Of a stretch of DNA of 64,000 bases, positions 27,336 to 35,742 are shown piece after piece (the first letter of the stretch is position 1; each line of letters begins with the position of its first letter). The stretch covers positions 115,685-179,684 of the forward strand of contig JAMLIR010000005.1 in the NCBI GenBank assembly GCA_023954045.1, in the 5' to 3' direction. A model generated the notes under the pieces. The model was not told where the DNA came from, did no database searches, and was given only the letters and a program-made list of their open reading frames with translations. The DNA comes from Burkholderiaceae bacterium. GTDB taxonomy: Bacteria; Pseudomonadota; Gammaproteobacteria; Burkholderiales; Burkholderiaceae_E. Position numbers and translations under genes: made by a program.

Positions 27336-27388
27336 TTGACACGGCAAACGGCGCCACCTTAGCATCGCTTCGCCAACTGGTAAGACCA
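27336..27388 (+). promoter_or_regulatory. Promoter and GntR-type operator of the TAXI-TRAP operon
   Basis: A consensus -35 TTGACA (27336-27341) is followed after 17 bases by TTAGCA (27359-27364), or after 18 by TAGCAT. The operator TGGTAAGACCA (27378-27388) lies just downstream, at the same relative place as in the UxaA promoter. The leader to the ATG is about 200 bases and otherwise featureless. The layout suggests repression by roadblock, relieved by an effector of the GntR protein. Confidence 0.6.
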
Positions 27389-27570
27389 CTTGGCGCCAGA
27401 CCCGTCGGCCCGTCGACGCCGGAAGAGGCGTCCGTCGGCGCGGCCGGCGCGGTGCGTGCCGAGCTCCCGACTGCACGCACCGAAGACACCGCGCGATCCC
27501 TTTCCGAACCCGCAGAGGGCGCCGGGAGCGCGACGTTCCGAGAGGCAAGGCTCATACCAAGGAGGAAGTG

Positions 27571-28569
27571 ATGCTCGACCTGAAAAAGACTCTCGTTGCA
27601 AGCGCGCTGCTGTCGTCGTGCCTGCTCGCGACGACCGGCGCGTCGGCCGCGCCATACAAGACCACCGCCGGGCAGCAGACCGTGGCGGCCGGATCGATCG
27701 GCGGCTCGTGGTTCGTCATCTCGACCGCTCTGTTCGACCTGTACGGCAAGAACATCGAGGGTCTGACCTACAACATCGTGCCCGGCGGCGGCGTCAGCAA
27801 CCCGATCTCGGTGCAGGGCGGCAAGGCCACGGTGGGCATGGGCTACACGACCAACCTGTTCGCCGCCTACAACGGGCTGCCACCGAACAAGGAGAAGATG
27901 CCCGACCTGCGGGCGATCTTCAGCCTGAACGTCTCGAGCCTGCTGCACCCGTTCATCCTCGCATCGGCTCCGGTCAAGTCCTTCGAGGAGATCGTCGCGC
28001 GCAAGTACCCGCTGAAGGTCGACACCGGCTCGCGCGGCACCGGCGGGGAACTCGCCGCGCAGCGCGCGATGGCGGCCAACGGTGCGTCATACGAGAACAT
28101 CAAGGCGTGGGGCGGCTCGGTCACGCACTCGGCCTACCGCGAGGCGGCGGGCAGGATGGTCGACGGCCACATCGAGGCCTTCATCAACGACGACATCATC
28201 AACAGCCCCACCTACAAGGAACTGGTGCTGTCGCGCGACATGCGGATCATGTCGCTATCGCAGAAGTCGATCGACCAGCTCGCGAGCGAGTTCGGCTACG
28301 GCAAGGCGGTGATCCCGGCGAACACCTACAAGGGGCAGACCCAGGACGTCACGACGATCTCGCAGACGCACGCGCTGTTCACGCACAAGGACGTGCCCGC
28401 CGACCTCGTCTACGCGATGACCAAGCTCGCCTTCGAGAACAAGGCGGCGCTGGTCGCGGTGCACCCGATCTTCAGGGACATGGACCCGGCCAAGGGCTCG
28501 CAGGGCCTGCCGATCCCGCTGCATCCCGGCGCCGAGCGCTACTACCGAGAGATCGGCGTTATCAAATAG
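27571..28569 (+). CDS. TAXI-family TRAP transporter solute receptor
   Basis: A 332-residue periplasmic receptor with a Sec signal peptide (LKKTLVASALLSSCLLATTG, cleavage after SAA) and the family pattern VAAGSIGGSWFVISTALFDL followed by ITYNIVPGGGVSNP-like sequence. The ATG at 27571 has GGAGG five bases upstream. TAXI receptors bind organic acids and hand them to a DctM-like permease, here encoded 115 bases downstream. The gap carries two strong hairpins, which would favour more receptor than permease. Confidence 0.92.
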   Translation: MLDLKKTLVASALLSSCLLATTGASAAPYKTTAGQQTVAAGSIGGSWFVISTALFDLYGKNIEGLTYNIVPGGGVSNPISVQGGKATVGMGYTTNLFAAYNGLPPNKEKMPDLRAIFSLNVSSLLHPFILASAPVKSFEEIVARKYPLKVDTGSRGTGGELAAQRAMAANGASYENIKAWGGSVTHSAYREAAGRMVDGHIEAFINDDIINSPTYKELVLSRDMRIMSLSQKSIDQLASEFGYGKAVIPANTYKGQTQDVTTISQTHALFTHKDVPADLVYAMTKLAFENKAALVAVHPIFRDMDPAKGSQGLPIPLHPGAERYYREIGVIK

Positions 28570-28589
28570 CCGGCTTCCGAGGCAACATC

Positions 28590-28650
28590 GTCCCGGGGGG
28601 GTGCGCCGCCCCGGGACCCGACACGGGGGCGCCGGCCATGGCCGGCGCCC
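28590..28650 (+). terminator. Tandem hairpins between TRAP receptor and permease genes
   Basis: Stem 1 pairs GTCCCGGGG (28590-28598) with CCCCGGGAC (28609-28617). Stem 2 is a perfect 24-base palindrome (28627-28650) built from GGGCGCCGGCC and its complement around ATG, followed by TTTGT. The second hairpin with its short T run could be a partial terminator; together they may also block 3'-to-5' decay of the receptor mRNA. Confidence 0.6.
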
Positions 28651-28684
28651 TTTGTCGATCCACGATCGCTATCCGGGAACGGCA

Positions 28685-30607
28685 ATGAACCAGCAGCCTG
28701 ACGTCGAACTGAGTGGCCAGCGCCAGCCGCGCGGCACCGCCGGCCTGCTCCTGCGCTGGTACTCGATCGGCATCATCCTGTTCCACCTGTACGCGGCGCA
28801 GTTCGGCGCGCCCGAGGTGCTGATCTTCCTGCCCACGCACGTCGCCATGTACGTCGGGCTCGCTTTCCTCGCCTACCCGATCCGCCAGGGCCTGCGGCAC
28901 GAGCACATCCCGTGGTACGACTGGATGCTCTGCGGGCTGTCGTGGGTGCCGGCGCTCTACATCTTCGCGAACTACGAGCATTTCGTCACCCGGCTGCCCT
29001 ACGTCGAGGCGCTGGCGCCAATGGAGGTCGTGATGGGCGTCGCGGCGGTCGTGCTGACGCTCGAGGCCTGCCGGCGCTCGATCGGGCTGACGCTGGCGGT
29101 GCTGTTCGCGATCTTCTTCACGCACGCGCTGTTCGGCCAGTTCTTTCCTGGCCCGCTCAGGCAGACGCCGGTCGAGTTCGACCGGCTGCTCGACCACCTC
29201 TACATGGGCTCGTCGGGGCTCTACGGCTCGGTCACTGGCATCTCCGCGACCTTCGTTCTGATGTTCGTGCTGCTCGGCGCGATGCTCGAACGCGCCGGCG
29301 GCGGCGCACTGTTCATGAACCTGGCCGTCGGGCTGATGGGCGGATACCGCGGTGGCACCGGCAAGGCCGCCGTGGCCTCGAGCGGCCTGTTCGGCAGCAT
29401 CTCGGGCTCGGCCGTCGCCAACGTCTACGCCACCGGCACGTTCACGATTCCGCTGATGAAGCGCACCGGCTTCCACCCGTCCTTCGCCGCGGGCGTCGAG
29501 GCCGTGGCCTCGTCGAGCGGGCAGCTGGTGCCGCCGATCATGGGCTCGGCCGCGTTCCTGATCGCCGACTTCACGCGCCTGCAGTACCTCGACATCGCGG
29601 TGGCCGCGACGCTGCCCGCGTTCCTGTACCTGTTCGCCGTCATGGTGATGGTGCACCTGGAATCGGTGAAGTACGAGCTGCCGGCGATGGCGCGCGAGTC
29701 GGTGCTGCAGGCGCGCAGCGACGTGAAGCTGCACGTGCACCTGCTGCTGGTGCTGGTGATCGTGGTCGCGATGCTGATCGACCGGCGCACCCCATTCTTC
29801 GCCGCCTACGTAGGCGTGCTCGCGACGGTGGCGTTGGCGCAGTTGCGCAGCACCACGCGGCTGAACCTGCGCGGCGTCCTGGACGCGTTCGAGCTCGGCG
29901 CACGGCGCATCGTCCCGGTGGCCGCCGCGCTGTTCGTCGCGGCGATGGTGGTCGGCACGATCGAGCTCACCGGGCTCGGCCTGCGCTTCACGTCGCTGCT
30001 GCTGAGCATCACGCACGGCAGCCTGCTGCTGACGCTGATCCTGGTGATGCTCAGCTGCGTGATCCTCGGCATGGGACTGCCCACCGCCGCGGCCTACCTG
30101 ATCGTCGCACTGTTCGGCGCACCGGCGCTGATCAAGCTCGGCGTGGAGCCGCTCGCCGCGCACATGTTCGTCTTCTACTACGCGATCCTGTCGGCGATCA
30201 CGCCACCCGTGGCGATCGCCGCCTACGCGGCCGCGTCCATCGCCAACTGCCCGATGCAGAAGGCCGGCTGGTCCGCGATGAAGATCGGCGCGGCCGTCTA
30301 TATCGTGCCGTTCGTGATGGCCTACCACCCGGCGCTGCTGTTGAGGGGCTCGCTGTTCGACATCGTGCTGGCATTCGTCACCAGCGTGGTCGGCGTGCTC
30401 GCGCTGGCTGCCGGCGTGCAGGGGTTCGGGGTGCGGCGCCTCACCGTCGTCGAGCGCCTCCTGTGCCTGGGCGCCGCGGGCCTGCTCTTCTGGGGCGGCT
30501 GGGTCACTGACGTGATGGGTGTCGCCCTTTTCGGTGTTGCGGCAGTGTCGCAGCTGCTCCGCGGAGGCGCACGCTCTGCCGTGGGCGAGTCGAAACCCAG
30601 CGCCTGA
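28685..30607 (+). CDS. TRAP transporter permease (fused small and large membrane subunits)
   Basis: A 640-residue integral membrane protein combining the four-helix DctQ-like part and the twelve-helix DctM-like part, as usual for TAXI systems. Landmarks are MEVVMGVAAVVLTLEACRRS, GGYRGGTGKAAVASSGLFGS, ISGSAVANVYATGTFTIPLM, PPIMGSAAFLIADFTRLQYL and GMGLPTAAAYLIVALFGAPA. The ATG at 28685 is favoured because the longer frame would begin inside the hairpin region. It uses a sodium or proton gradient to import the acid bound by the receptor. Confidence 0.92.
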   Translation: MNQQPDVELSGQRQPRGTAGLLLRWYSIGIILFHLYAAQFGAPEVLIFLPTHVAMYVGLAFLAYPIRQGLRHEHIPWYDWMLCGLSWVPALYIFANYEHFVTRLPYVEALAPMEVVMGVAAVVLTLEACRRSIGLTLAVLFAIFFTHALFGQFFPGPLRQTPVEFDRLLDHLYMGSSGLYGSVTGISATFVLMFVLLGAMLERAGGGALFMNLAVGLMGGYRGGTGKAAVASSGLFGSISGSAVANVYATGTFTIPLMKRTGFHPSFAAGVEAVASSSGQLVPPIMGSAAFLIADFTRLQYLDIAVAATLPAFLYLFAVMVMVHLESVKYELPAMARESVLQARSDVKLHVHLLLVLVIVVAMLIDRRTPFFAAYVGVLATVALAQLRSTTRLNLRGVLDAFELGARRIVPVAAALFVAAMVVGTIELTGLGLRFTSLLLSITHGSLLLTLILVMLSCVILGMGLPTAAAYLIVALFGAPALIKLGVEPLAAHMFVFYYAILSAITPPVAIAAYAAASIANCPMQKAGWSAMKIGAAVYIVPFVMAYHPALLLRGSLFDIVLAFVTSVVGVLALAAGVQGFGVRRLTVVERLLCLGAAGLLFWGGWVTDVMGVALFGVAAVSQLLRGGARSAVGESKPSA

Positions 30608-30811
30608 GGCCGTCGCGGCGCCGGGGGCGCCGCTCCGCCGCGCGCGACATTCTGGACCTGGCACTCGTCGTGCACCCGGACGGTTGTCCCGCATCCATTT
30701 CGAGTTCCCCGCCACTGCCCGCAGCAACGTCAATGCACCCGAGCCACGCGCTTGAAGTAGCCTGCTCAGCCCATTCAGGCGGCTAACCGGCTTGCGAGAA
30801 GGCCTCGAAGT

Positions 30812-30958
30812 CTAGTGCGGCACCGAATGGCCGACGTCGAGGACCGGTGAGGCCTGCGACGCGAGGAAGTGGCCGCGATTCGCAGGTGCCACCGTTGCGC
30901 CAAGTAGCAGGCAGGCGGCCAGGCGCCGCGCGCTCGATGCCGGCAATCCGATCTTCAC
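30812..30958 (-). CDS. Short open frame with strong ribosome site and signal-like start
   Basis: GTG at 30958 is preceded by GGAGG with 5-base spacing. The 48-residue product has a basic start and a hydrophobic core (RRLAACLLLGATVAPA) resembling a Sec signal, then about 25 residues ending DVGHSVPH. No family is recognised. It may be a small exported protein, or the surviving start of a decayed gene for a periplasmic protein. The rest of 30608-31087 shows nothing else. Confidence 0.4.
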   Translation of the reverse strand: MKIGLPASSARRLAACLLLGATVAPANRGHFLASQASPVLDVGHSVPH

Positions 30959-31087
30959 TTCGACCTCCTCCGCAAACCCGCTCGTGGCCTCGAATCCCGC
31001 ACTATGCGGCGGACCGAGCCGCGCGGCAACGGGTGGATGCCGCGTGACGCTCCCGATGCGCGCGTCCTGAACGCACCGGGCCGCGAT

Positions 31088-32134
31088 TCAACGCGGACGG
31101 AACTCCGCCGCGAGCGCCCGCAGTTCCGCCGGCACGGCCCCGTGGCTGACCAGCCGCACGTCGAGCGCGAAGCCCTGCGCCTTGCGCAGCGCCCGGCGCA
31201 TCGCCGAGTGGATCCAGGCTTCGTCGTTGCCGAAGGCGCCGCCGCCCAGGCGCGTGAGGAACACGGTCCGCGATGCGCCGCGCGCGGCGTTGAGCACTGC
31301 CGCCCACATCGTCGACTCGTAGGCGCCTTCGAGCACCAGCGTCGCGAACGCGCGCCAATGCGCCGGCGCGATGGCCGTGTAGCTGACCGGCAGCGCCGAA
31401 CAGAACGCCTGCGACACCGTCGGGCGCGACTCGTCCGGCGCCGGGGTCACCTCGACGTCCCAGTGCACGCCGATGCGCAGCAGGTCGCGCCAGGCGTCGA
31501 CCTGCGCGGCATCGGCGGCCGCGAGCCTCGCCTCGATGCTGGCCAGCCCGTCGCGGGTGCACAGCGCGTAGCCGTTGCGCATCGTCCAGAGCCGACCGTC
31601 CTCGTTGCCGAAGGCGACGCCAACATCCCTCAGGCCGTCGAACTGCCGGGTCGCGGTCTGCCCCGGCACGCCGTCGACCGGTGCGAAGTAGTTGCGATAG
31701 ATGGTCGCTGCGCCGGCCGAGACCGCGCAGGCGGGCCCCTGCGTGTGGTCGCCCGCGTAGCGCGACACGCCATGCTCGGGCGTGACATCCGGGCCGACCA
31801 TCTCCAGCAGGTTGAACTGCGACGCGACCTGGAACAGCGCGCCGCGATTGGCCGGATCGACGTGCAGCGCGCGCACGTCGGCGCTGACGTTCGTCACCGA
31901 CATCGGCCCCGCCAGTGGCACGCCGGCCGGGCCGGAGCGCCCCTCGCCCGCCGCAGCGAGCGCGCGCGACCTCAGCTCCGCCACCGACGGCATCTCGAGC
32001 CGGCCGATGGCATGCGAGCGCCCGTCGATCCGCGACCACAGCCGACCGTCGCGGACCTCGAGGCGCGCGCGCGTCTCGTCGTACGACGGCTCCCGGAACC
32101 CGGTCAGCTGCTCGAACCAGTCGACGCCGGTCAT
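31088..32134 (-). CDS. Conserved hypothetical protein, possibly macrodomain/ADP-ribose related
   Basis: A 348-residue protein of a conserved uncharacterised family. Distinctive segments are DWFEQLTGFREPSYDETRA, GALFQVASQFNLLEMVGPDV, SRYAGDHTQGPACAVSAGAA followed by TIYRNYFAPV, LWTMRNGYALCT, and near the C-terminus FLTRLGGGAFGNDEAWIHSA, which resembles the glycine-rich phosphate-binding loop of macrodomains. It is divergent from an NrtR-type regulator that senses ADP-ribose, so a role in ADP-ribose or NAD turnover is a reasonable inference, not a demonstrated one. No signal peptide, so probably cytoplasmic. Confidence 0.75.
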   Translation of the reverse strand: MTGVDWFEQLTGFREPSYDETRARLEVRDGRLWSRIDGRSHAIGRLEMPSVAELRSRALAAAGEGRSGPAGVPLAGPMSVTNVSADVRALHVDPANRGALFQVASQFNLLEMVGPDVTPEHGVSRYAGDHTQGPACAVSAGAATIYRNYFAPVDGVPGQTATRQFDGLRDVGVAFGNEDGRLWTMRNGYALCTRDGLASIEARLAAADAAQVDAWRDLLRIGVHWDVEVTPAPDESRPTVSQAFCSALPVSYTAIAPAHWRAFATLVLEGAYESTMWAAVLNAARGASRTVFLTRLGGGAFGNDEAWIHSAMRRALRKAQGFALDVRLVSHGAVPAELRALAAEFRPR

Positions 32135-32242
32135 TCGCGCCCTCCGGCATTCGCGTCACCCATGCCTCCCCTCCTGTCCGAGCAGCGCAACCGCCTCCGC
32201 GGTTGCCGCGCACCCTCACTTCGTGGCAGCATACAACTATCA

Positions 32243-32259
32243 TAAGCGCTTAGTGCACT
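32243..32259. promoter_or_regulatory. Overlapping palindromes in the macrodomain-like/NrtR divergent gap
   Basis: TAAGCGCTTA (32243-32252) is a 10-base perfect palindrome that runs into AGTGCACT (32252-32259), an 8-base one, 13 bases before the NrtR start codon. The AT-rich sequence around it stands out from the GC-rich flanks. It is the natural candidate operator for autoregulation by NrtR and control of the divergent gene. Confidence 0.45.
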
Positions 32260-32271
32260 TGTGTCAATAAC

Positions 32272-32937
32272 ATGGCCGGCGACAAGCTCTTTCCGTTCGT
32301 GACCACCGACGTCGCGCTGTTCACGCTGGATGGCGACGCGCTGCGGGTGCTGGTCGTCAAGCGCACCAACGAGCCCGAGCGGGGCCGCTGGGCACTCCCG
32401 GGAGGAGCGCTGAAACCCTCGCTCGACGAGGACCTGGCCGCCTCGGCCCGGCGCGTGCTCGCCGAGAAGGTCCGCTTCGACATCCCGTACCTGGAGCAGG
32501 TGTGCGCGTTCAGCGGCCGGGATCGCGACAGCCGCGGCTGGTCGATCAGCGTGCTGTTCTACGCGCTGCTTCCGAAGGACCGGATCGACGCGGTGGCCGG
32601 CCACAAGACCGAGGCGATCGAGTGGGTGGACCCGGACCGGCCGGGCCGGGAGCTGGCCTTCGACCACGACCGGCAGCTCGCCGAAGCGCTCGCGCAGCTG
32701 CGCGCGAAGATCGAGCACGACGCGCTGCCCTTGCACCTGCTGCCCGACCGCTTCACGCTGACCGAGTTGCAGCGGGCCTGCGAAGCGATCACCGGCGAGG
32801 CGCTGGACAAGAGCGCGTTCCGGCGGCGGCTCAAGCTCAGGGAAGGCAAGGAGTTCGTCGAGGTGCCCGGCGAGTTCGCCGAAGGCGCGCACCGGCCGGC
32901 GCAGTACTACCGGCGGACCCGAGGGTTCCGCTTCTAG
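32272..32937 (+). CDS. nrtR: NrtR-type NUDIX transcriptional regulator
   Basis: A 221-residue protein with an N-terminal NUDIX fold (FVTTDVALFTLDGDALRVLV, RWALPGGALKPSLDEDLAAS) and a C-terminal winged helix (FTLTELQRACEAITGEALDK, SAFRRRLKL). The catalytic NUDIX box is degenerate (ARRVLAEK where REUxEE is expected), as in NrtR regulators, which bind ADP-ribose without hydrolysing it. NrtR represses NAD salvage or related genes and is released by ADP-ribose. Here the only apparent target is the divergent macrodomain-like gene, not a nad or pnc operon. Confidence 0.85.
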   Translation: MAGDKLFPFVTTDVALFTLDGDALRVLVVKRTNEPERGRWALPGGALKPSLDEDLAASARRVLAEKVRFDIPYLEQVCAFSGRDRDSRGWSISVLFYALLPKDRIDAVAGHKTEAIEWVDPDRPGRELAFDHDRQLAEALAQLRAKIEHDALPLHLLPDRFTLTELQRACEAITGEALDKSAFRRRLKLREGKEFVEVPGEFAEGAHRPAQYYRRTRGFRF

Positions 32938-32978
32938 CCGCCTGCTGTCCCGATATCCACCTGACCGGGGAGACGAAG

Positions 32979-33446
32979 ATGGAGACGCCGAGCCTGCAGG
33001 ACCCTCTGTTCGCCACCTACGTGATCGCCGCCACGCTGATGATCCTCAAGGCGGTCGGCATGTCGTGGCTGACCGTCTATCGAATGATGTCCGAGAACGC
33101 CGGCTTCCGGTCGCCCGAGGACCTGCGCAGGACGCCGCTGAACCCGTCGCCCGACCCGAAGCAGCTCGCGCCCAACGAGCGGGTCGAGCGGATCCGGCGG
33201 ATCCAGATGAACGACCTGGAGAACATCCCGTTCTTCCTGGTCGCCGGCTTCCTGTACGTGCTCACCGACCCGCCGCTGCTGCTCGCCCAGGTGCTGCTCT
33301 ACGGCTACGTGGTCTCGCGGCTGCTGCACTTCGCCGCGTACCTGGGCGCACGCACCCACGACACGCGCGCAACGCTGTGGAGCATCGGCTCGCTGATCCT
33401 CGTCTTCATGGCCTGCAGGACCCTGCTCGCAGCGCTCGGGTACTGA
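32979..33446 (+). CDS. MAPEG-family membrane protein
   Basis: A 155-residue protein with four hydrophobic helices and the MAPEG landmarks: an N-terminal membrane helix, the charged NERVERIRRIQMNDLENIPF loop (glutathione-binding region, ERxxR and the NDLEN motif of prostaglandin E synthase-like members), and SRLLHFAAYLGARTHDTRA. Such proteins are glutathione transferases or related detoxifying enzymes in the inner membrane. ATG at 32979 with GGGGAG upstream; the longer frame overlaps nrtR and is rejected. Confidence 0.88.
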   Translation: METPSLQDPLFATYVIAATLMILKAVGMSWLTVYRMMSENAGFRSPEDLRRTPLNPSPDPKQLAPNERVERIRRIQMNDLENIPFFLVAGFLYVLTDPPLLLAQVLLYGYVVSRLLHFAAYLGARTHDTRATLWSIGSLILVFMACRTLLAALGY

Positions 33447-33476
33447 CGGCGCCCGCGGCCCGAGACCGCCCCCCCG

Positions 33477-35273
33477 ATGCGACTGCTCTGGCGCTACATG
33501 AAGCCGCAGCGCGCGCTGATCGCGCTGGCGCTGCTGCTCGCCGCCGCGAGCCAGGTGCTGGCGCTCGTCGATCCGATCATCTTCGGCTGGATCATCGACG
33601 ACTACGCGATCGGCCGCGCCGGCAAGACCGACCAGGAACTCATCTCGGGCGCACTGCGCCTGCTCGCGCTCGCGGTGCTGGTCGCGGTGCTGTCACGCCT
33701 CGCCCGCGCGTTCCAGGAGTACGTGACGCGGCTGGTCGTGCAGCGTTTCGGCGCGCAGATCTTCAACGACGGGCTGCGCCAGACGCTGCGGCTGCGCTAC
33801 CAGGAGTTCGAGGACCAGTCGAGCGGAGAGACGCTGTCGCTGCTGCTGAAGGTGCGCGCCGACACCGAGCGCTTCATCAACACCTTCATCAACACGCTGT
33901 TCGCGTCGCTGGTCGGCATCTGCTTCCTGGCGTGGTACGCGCTGGCCCGGCACTGGGCGCTGGTGCCGGTGTTCCTGATCGGCGTGCTGGTGCTCGGCGG
34001 GCTCACCGGCCTGCTCAGCCGGCAGATCAAGGCGCAGCAGCGCTCGATCGTGCGCGAAACCGGGCGCAACGCCGGGTTCATCACCGAGGCGCTGCGCAAC
34101 ATCGAGCTGATCCGCAGCCTCGGGCTGACCTTCCCGGAAATCCGCCGCCTGCAGGCGCAGACGATGAAGCTGTTCGAGCTGGAGATGGCGAAGGTCAAGC
34201 GTATCCGCGTGCTGTCGTTCCTGCAGGGCACGACGCTGAGCCTGCTGAAATTGTCGATCCTCTTCACGCTGCTGTGGCTGATCTTCCGCAACGTGCTGAG
34301 CACCGGCGAACTGATCGCGATGCAGTTCATCTCGGTGGCGATCTTCACGCCGCTGCAGGAACTCGGCAACATCATCCTCGCCTACCGCGAGGCCGACGCG
34401 TCGCTGGCGAACTTCGACGCGCTGATGCGCAAGCCGATCGAGCGCCGGCCCGAGTCGCCGGTCGAGATCGGCCCGATCTCGCAGATCCGCTTTGCAGGCG
34501 TGAGCTTTCGCCATCGCGGCGCGCCCGAGAACGCGCTCGACGACGTCTCGTTCGCGGCACGGCTCGGCGACAGCCTCGCATTCGTCGGCCCGTCCGGGTC
34601 GGGCAAGTCGACGCTGGTCAAGCTGCTGGTCGGGCTGTACACGCCGGCCGAAGGCGAGGTCTTCTACAACGACATCTCGACCCGCGAGCTGCGCTACAAC
34701 GAGGCGCGCCGCCAGATCGGCTTCGTGACCCAGCAGACGCATCTGTTCTCGGGAACGCTGCGCGAGAACCTGCAGTTCGTGAAGGCTGACGCGACCGACG
34801 ACGAAATGATCGCCGCACTCGAGCAGGCCGCCTGCGCCTACCTGCTGCGGAAGACCGGCGAAGGGCTGTCGACCCGCATCGGCGAGATGGGCATGAAGCT
34901 TTCGGGTGGCGAGCGCCAGCGCGTGGCGATCGCCCGCGCGCTGCTGCGCCAGCCGCGGCTGCTGATCTTCGACGAGGCCACGTCGGCGCTCGACTCGCTG
35001 ACCGAAGCGCAGGTCACCGAGACCGTGCGCAGGATTTCGCAGGAGCGGGAGCGGATCACGATCATGATCGCGCACCGACTGTCCACGATCATGCACGCCG
35101 ACACGATCCACGTGCTCGAGAAGGGCAGGATCGTCGAGAGCGGCACGCACGCCGAGCTGCTCGAGCGCAAGGGGTTGTACTTTGCGATGTGGCGGCAGCA
35201 GATCGGCGAGCGCGCCGGTGCACGGGCGGCACACATTGACCACGGTCAAGCCGGCGCGCCCCCAGGCTCCTAA
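33477..35273 (+). CDS. ABC exporter, fused permease-ATPase (MsbA/multidrug type)
   Basis: A 598-residue half-transporter: six membrane helices in residues 1-310, then an ATPase with Walker A GPSGSGKST, Q-loop FVTQQTHLFSGTLRENL, signature KLSGGERQRVAIARALL and Walker B LLIFDEATSALDS, and the switch His in IMIAHRLSTIMHADTI. It would act as a homodimer exporting lipid or hydrophobic compounds. The substrate is unknown. It follows the MAPEG gene by 30 bases and may be co-transcribed. Confidence 0.93.
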   Translation: MRLLWRYMKPQRALIALALLLAAASQVLALVDPIIFGWIIDDYAIGRAGKTDQELISGALRLLALAVLVAVLSRLARAFQEYVTRLVVQRFGAQIFNDGLRQTLRLRYQEFEDQSSGETLSLLLKVRADTERFINTFINTLFASLVGICFLAWYALARHWALVPVFLIGVLVLGGLTGLLSRQIKAQQRSIVRETGRNAGFITEALRNIELIRSLGLTFPEIRRLQAQTMKLFELEMAKVKRIRVLSFLQGTTLSLLKLSILFTLLWLIFRNVLSTGELIAMQFISVAIFTPLQELGNIILAYREADASLANFDALMRKPIERRPESPVEIGPISQIRFAGVSFRHRGAPENALDDVSFAARLGDSLAFVGPSGSGKSTLVKLLVGLYTPAEGEVFYNDISTRELRYNEARRQIGFVTQQTHLFSGTLRENLQFVKADATDDEMIAALEQAACAYLLRKTGEGLSTRIGEMGMKLSGGERQRVAIARALLRQPRLLIFDEATSALDSLTEAQVTETVRRISQERERITIMIAHRLSTIMHADTIHVLEKGRIVESGTHAELLERKGLYFAMWRQQIGERAGARAAHIDHGQAGAPPGS

Positions 35274-35356
35274 CATCATCGTTGGCAGGCGCATGGCGCA
35301 ACGCGGGCTCCGCGGCTTCGCCGTGACTCGTCCATGTCCATCCAGGAGAGCCCCCA

Positions 35357-35668
35357 ATGAGTGACTACGTCGCAGACATCAGGAAGTACACCGCCAACGT
35401 CGACGAGGCCGCGGTCAAGGCAATCGTCGCTTACTGCGGCATCGCGCTTCGCAATGCCGATTCGTCGCTCGTCTCGACGACCGATCCGAAAGAGCTGGCC
35501 ACCGTGCGCGACGGCTTCGCCGCCAAGAAGCTCGGGCTCGACGCCGCGGCAGCCGACGCCGGCATCAAGACGGTCACCGAAAAGATGAAGAGCGATCGAA
35601 CCAAGCACCGCGTGACGTTCTACTACCTGCTCGCCGAAGCCACCGGCACGCTGGGCAAGCTGGCCTGA
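35357..35668 (+). CDS. DUF2853 family protein
   Basis: A 103-residue soluble helical protein: DYVADIRKYTANVDEAAVKA, YCGIALRNADSSLVSTTDPK ELATVRD, and the C-terminal TKHRVTFYYLLAEATGTLGK, which is the DUF2853 pattern. Function is unknown. A GGAGAG stretch precedes the ATG by about 7 bases. Confidence 0.88.
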   Translation: MSDYVADIRKYTANVDEAAVKAIVAYCGIALRNADSSLVSTTDPKELATVRDGFAAKKLGLDAAAADAGIKTVTEKMKSDRTKHRVTFYYLLAEATGTLGKLA

Positions 35669-35742
35669 GCCCTTCCGGCCCGCCGCGCGCGGGCCGCTCC
35701 CGGCGGCGCCGGGCGTCATGACCCATTCGTGGAGGCACCCGC

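Noticed and set aside
28562-30733. 723-codon minus-strand open frame opposite the TRAP permease
   Set aside because: Dominated by His, Gln, Arg and Glu as expected from the antisense of a membrane protein; no domains.
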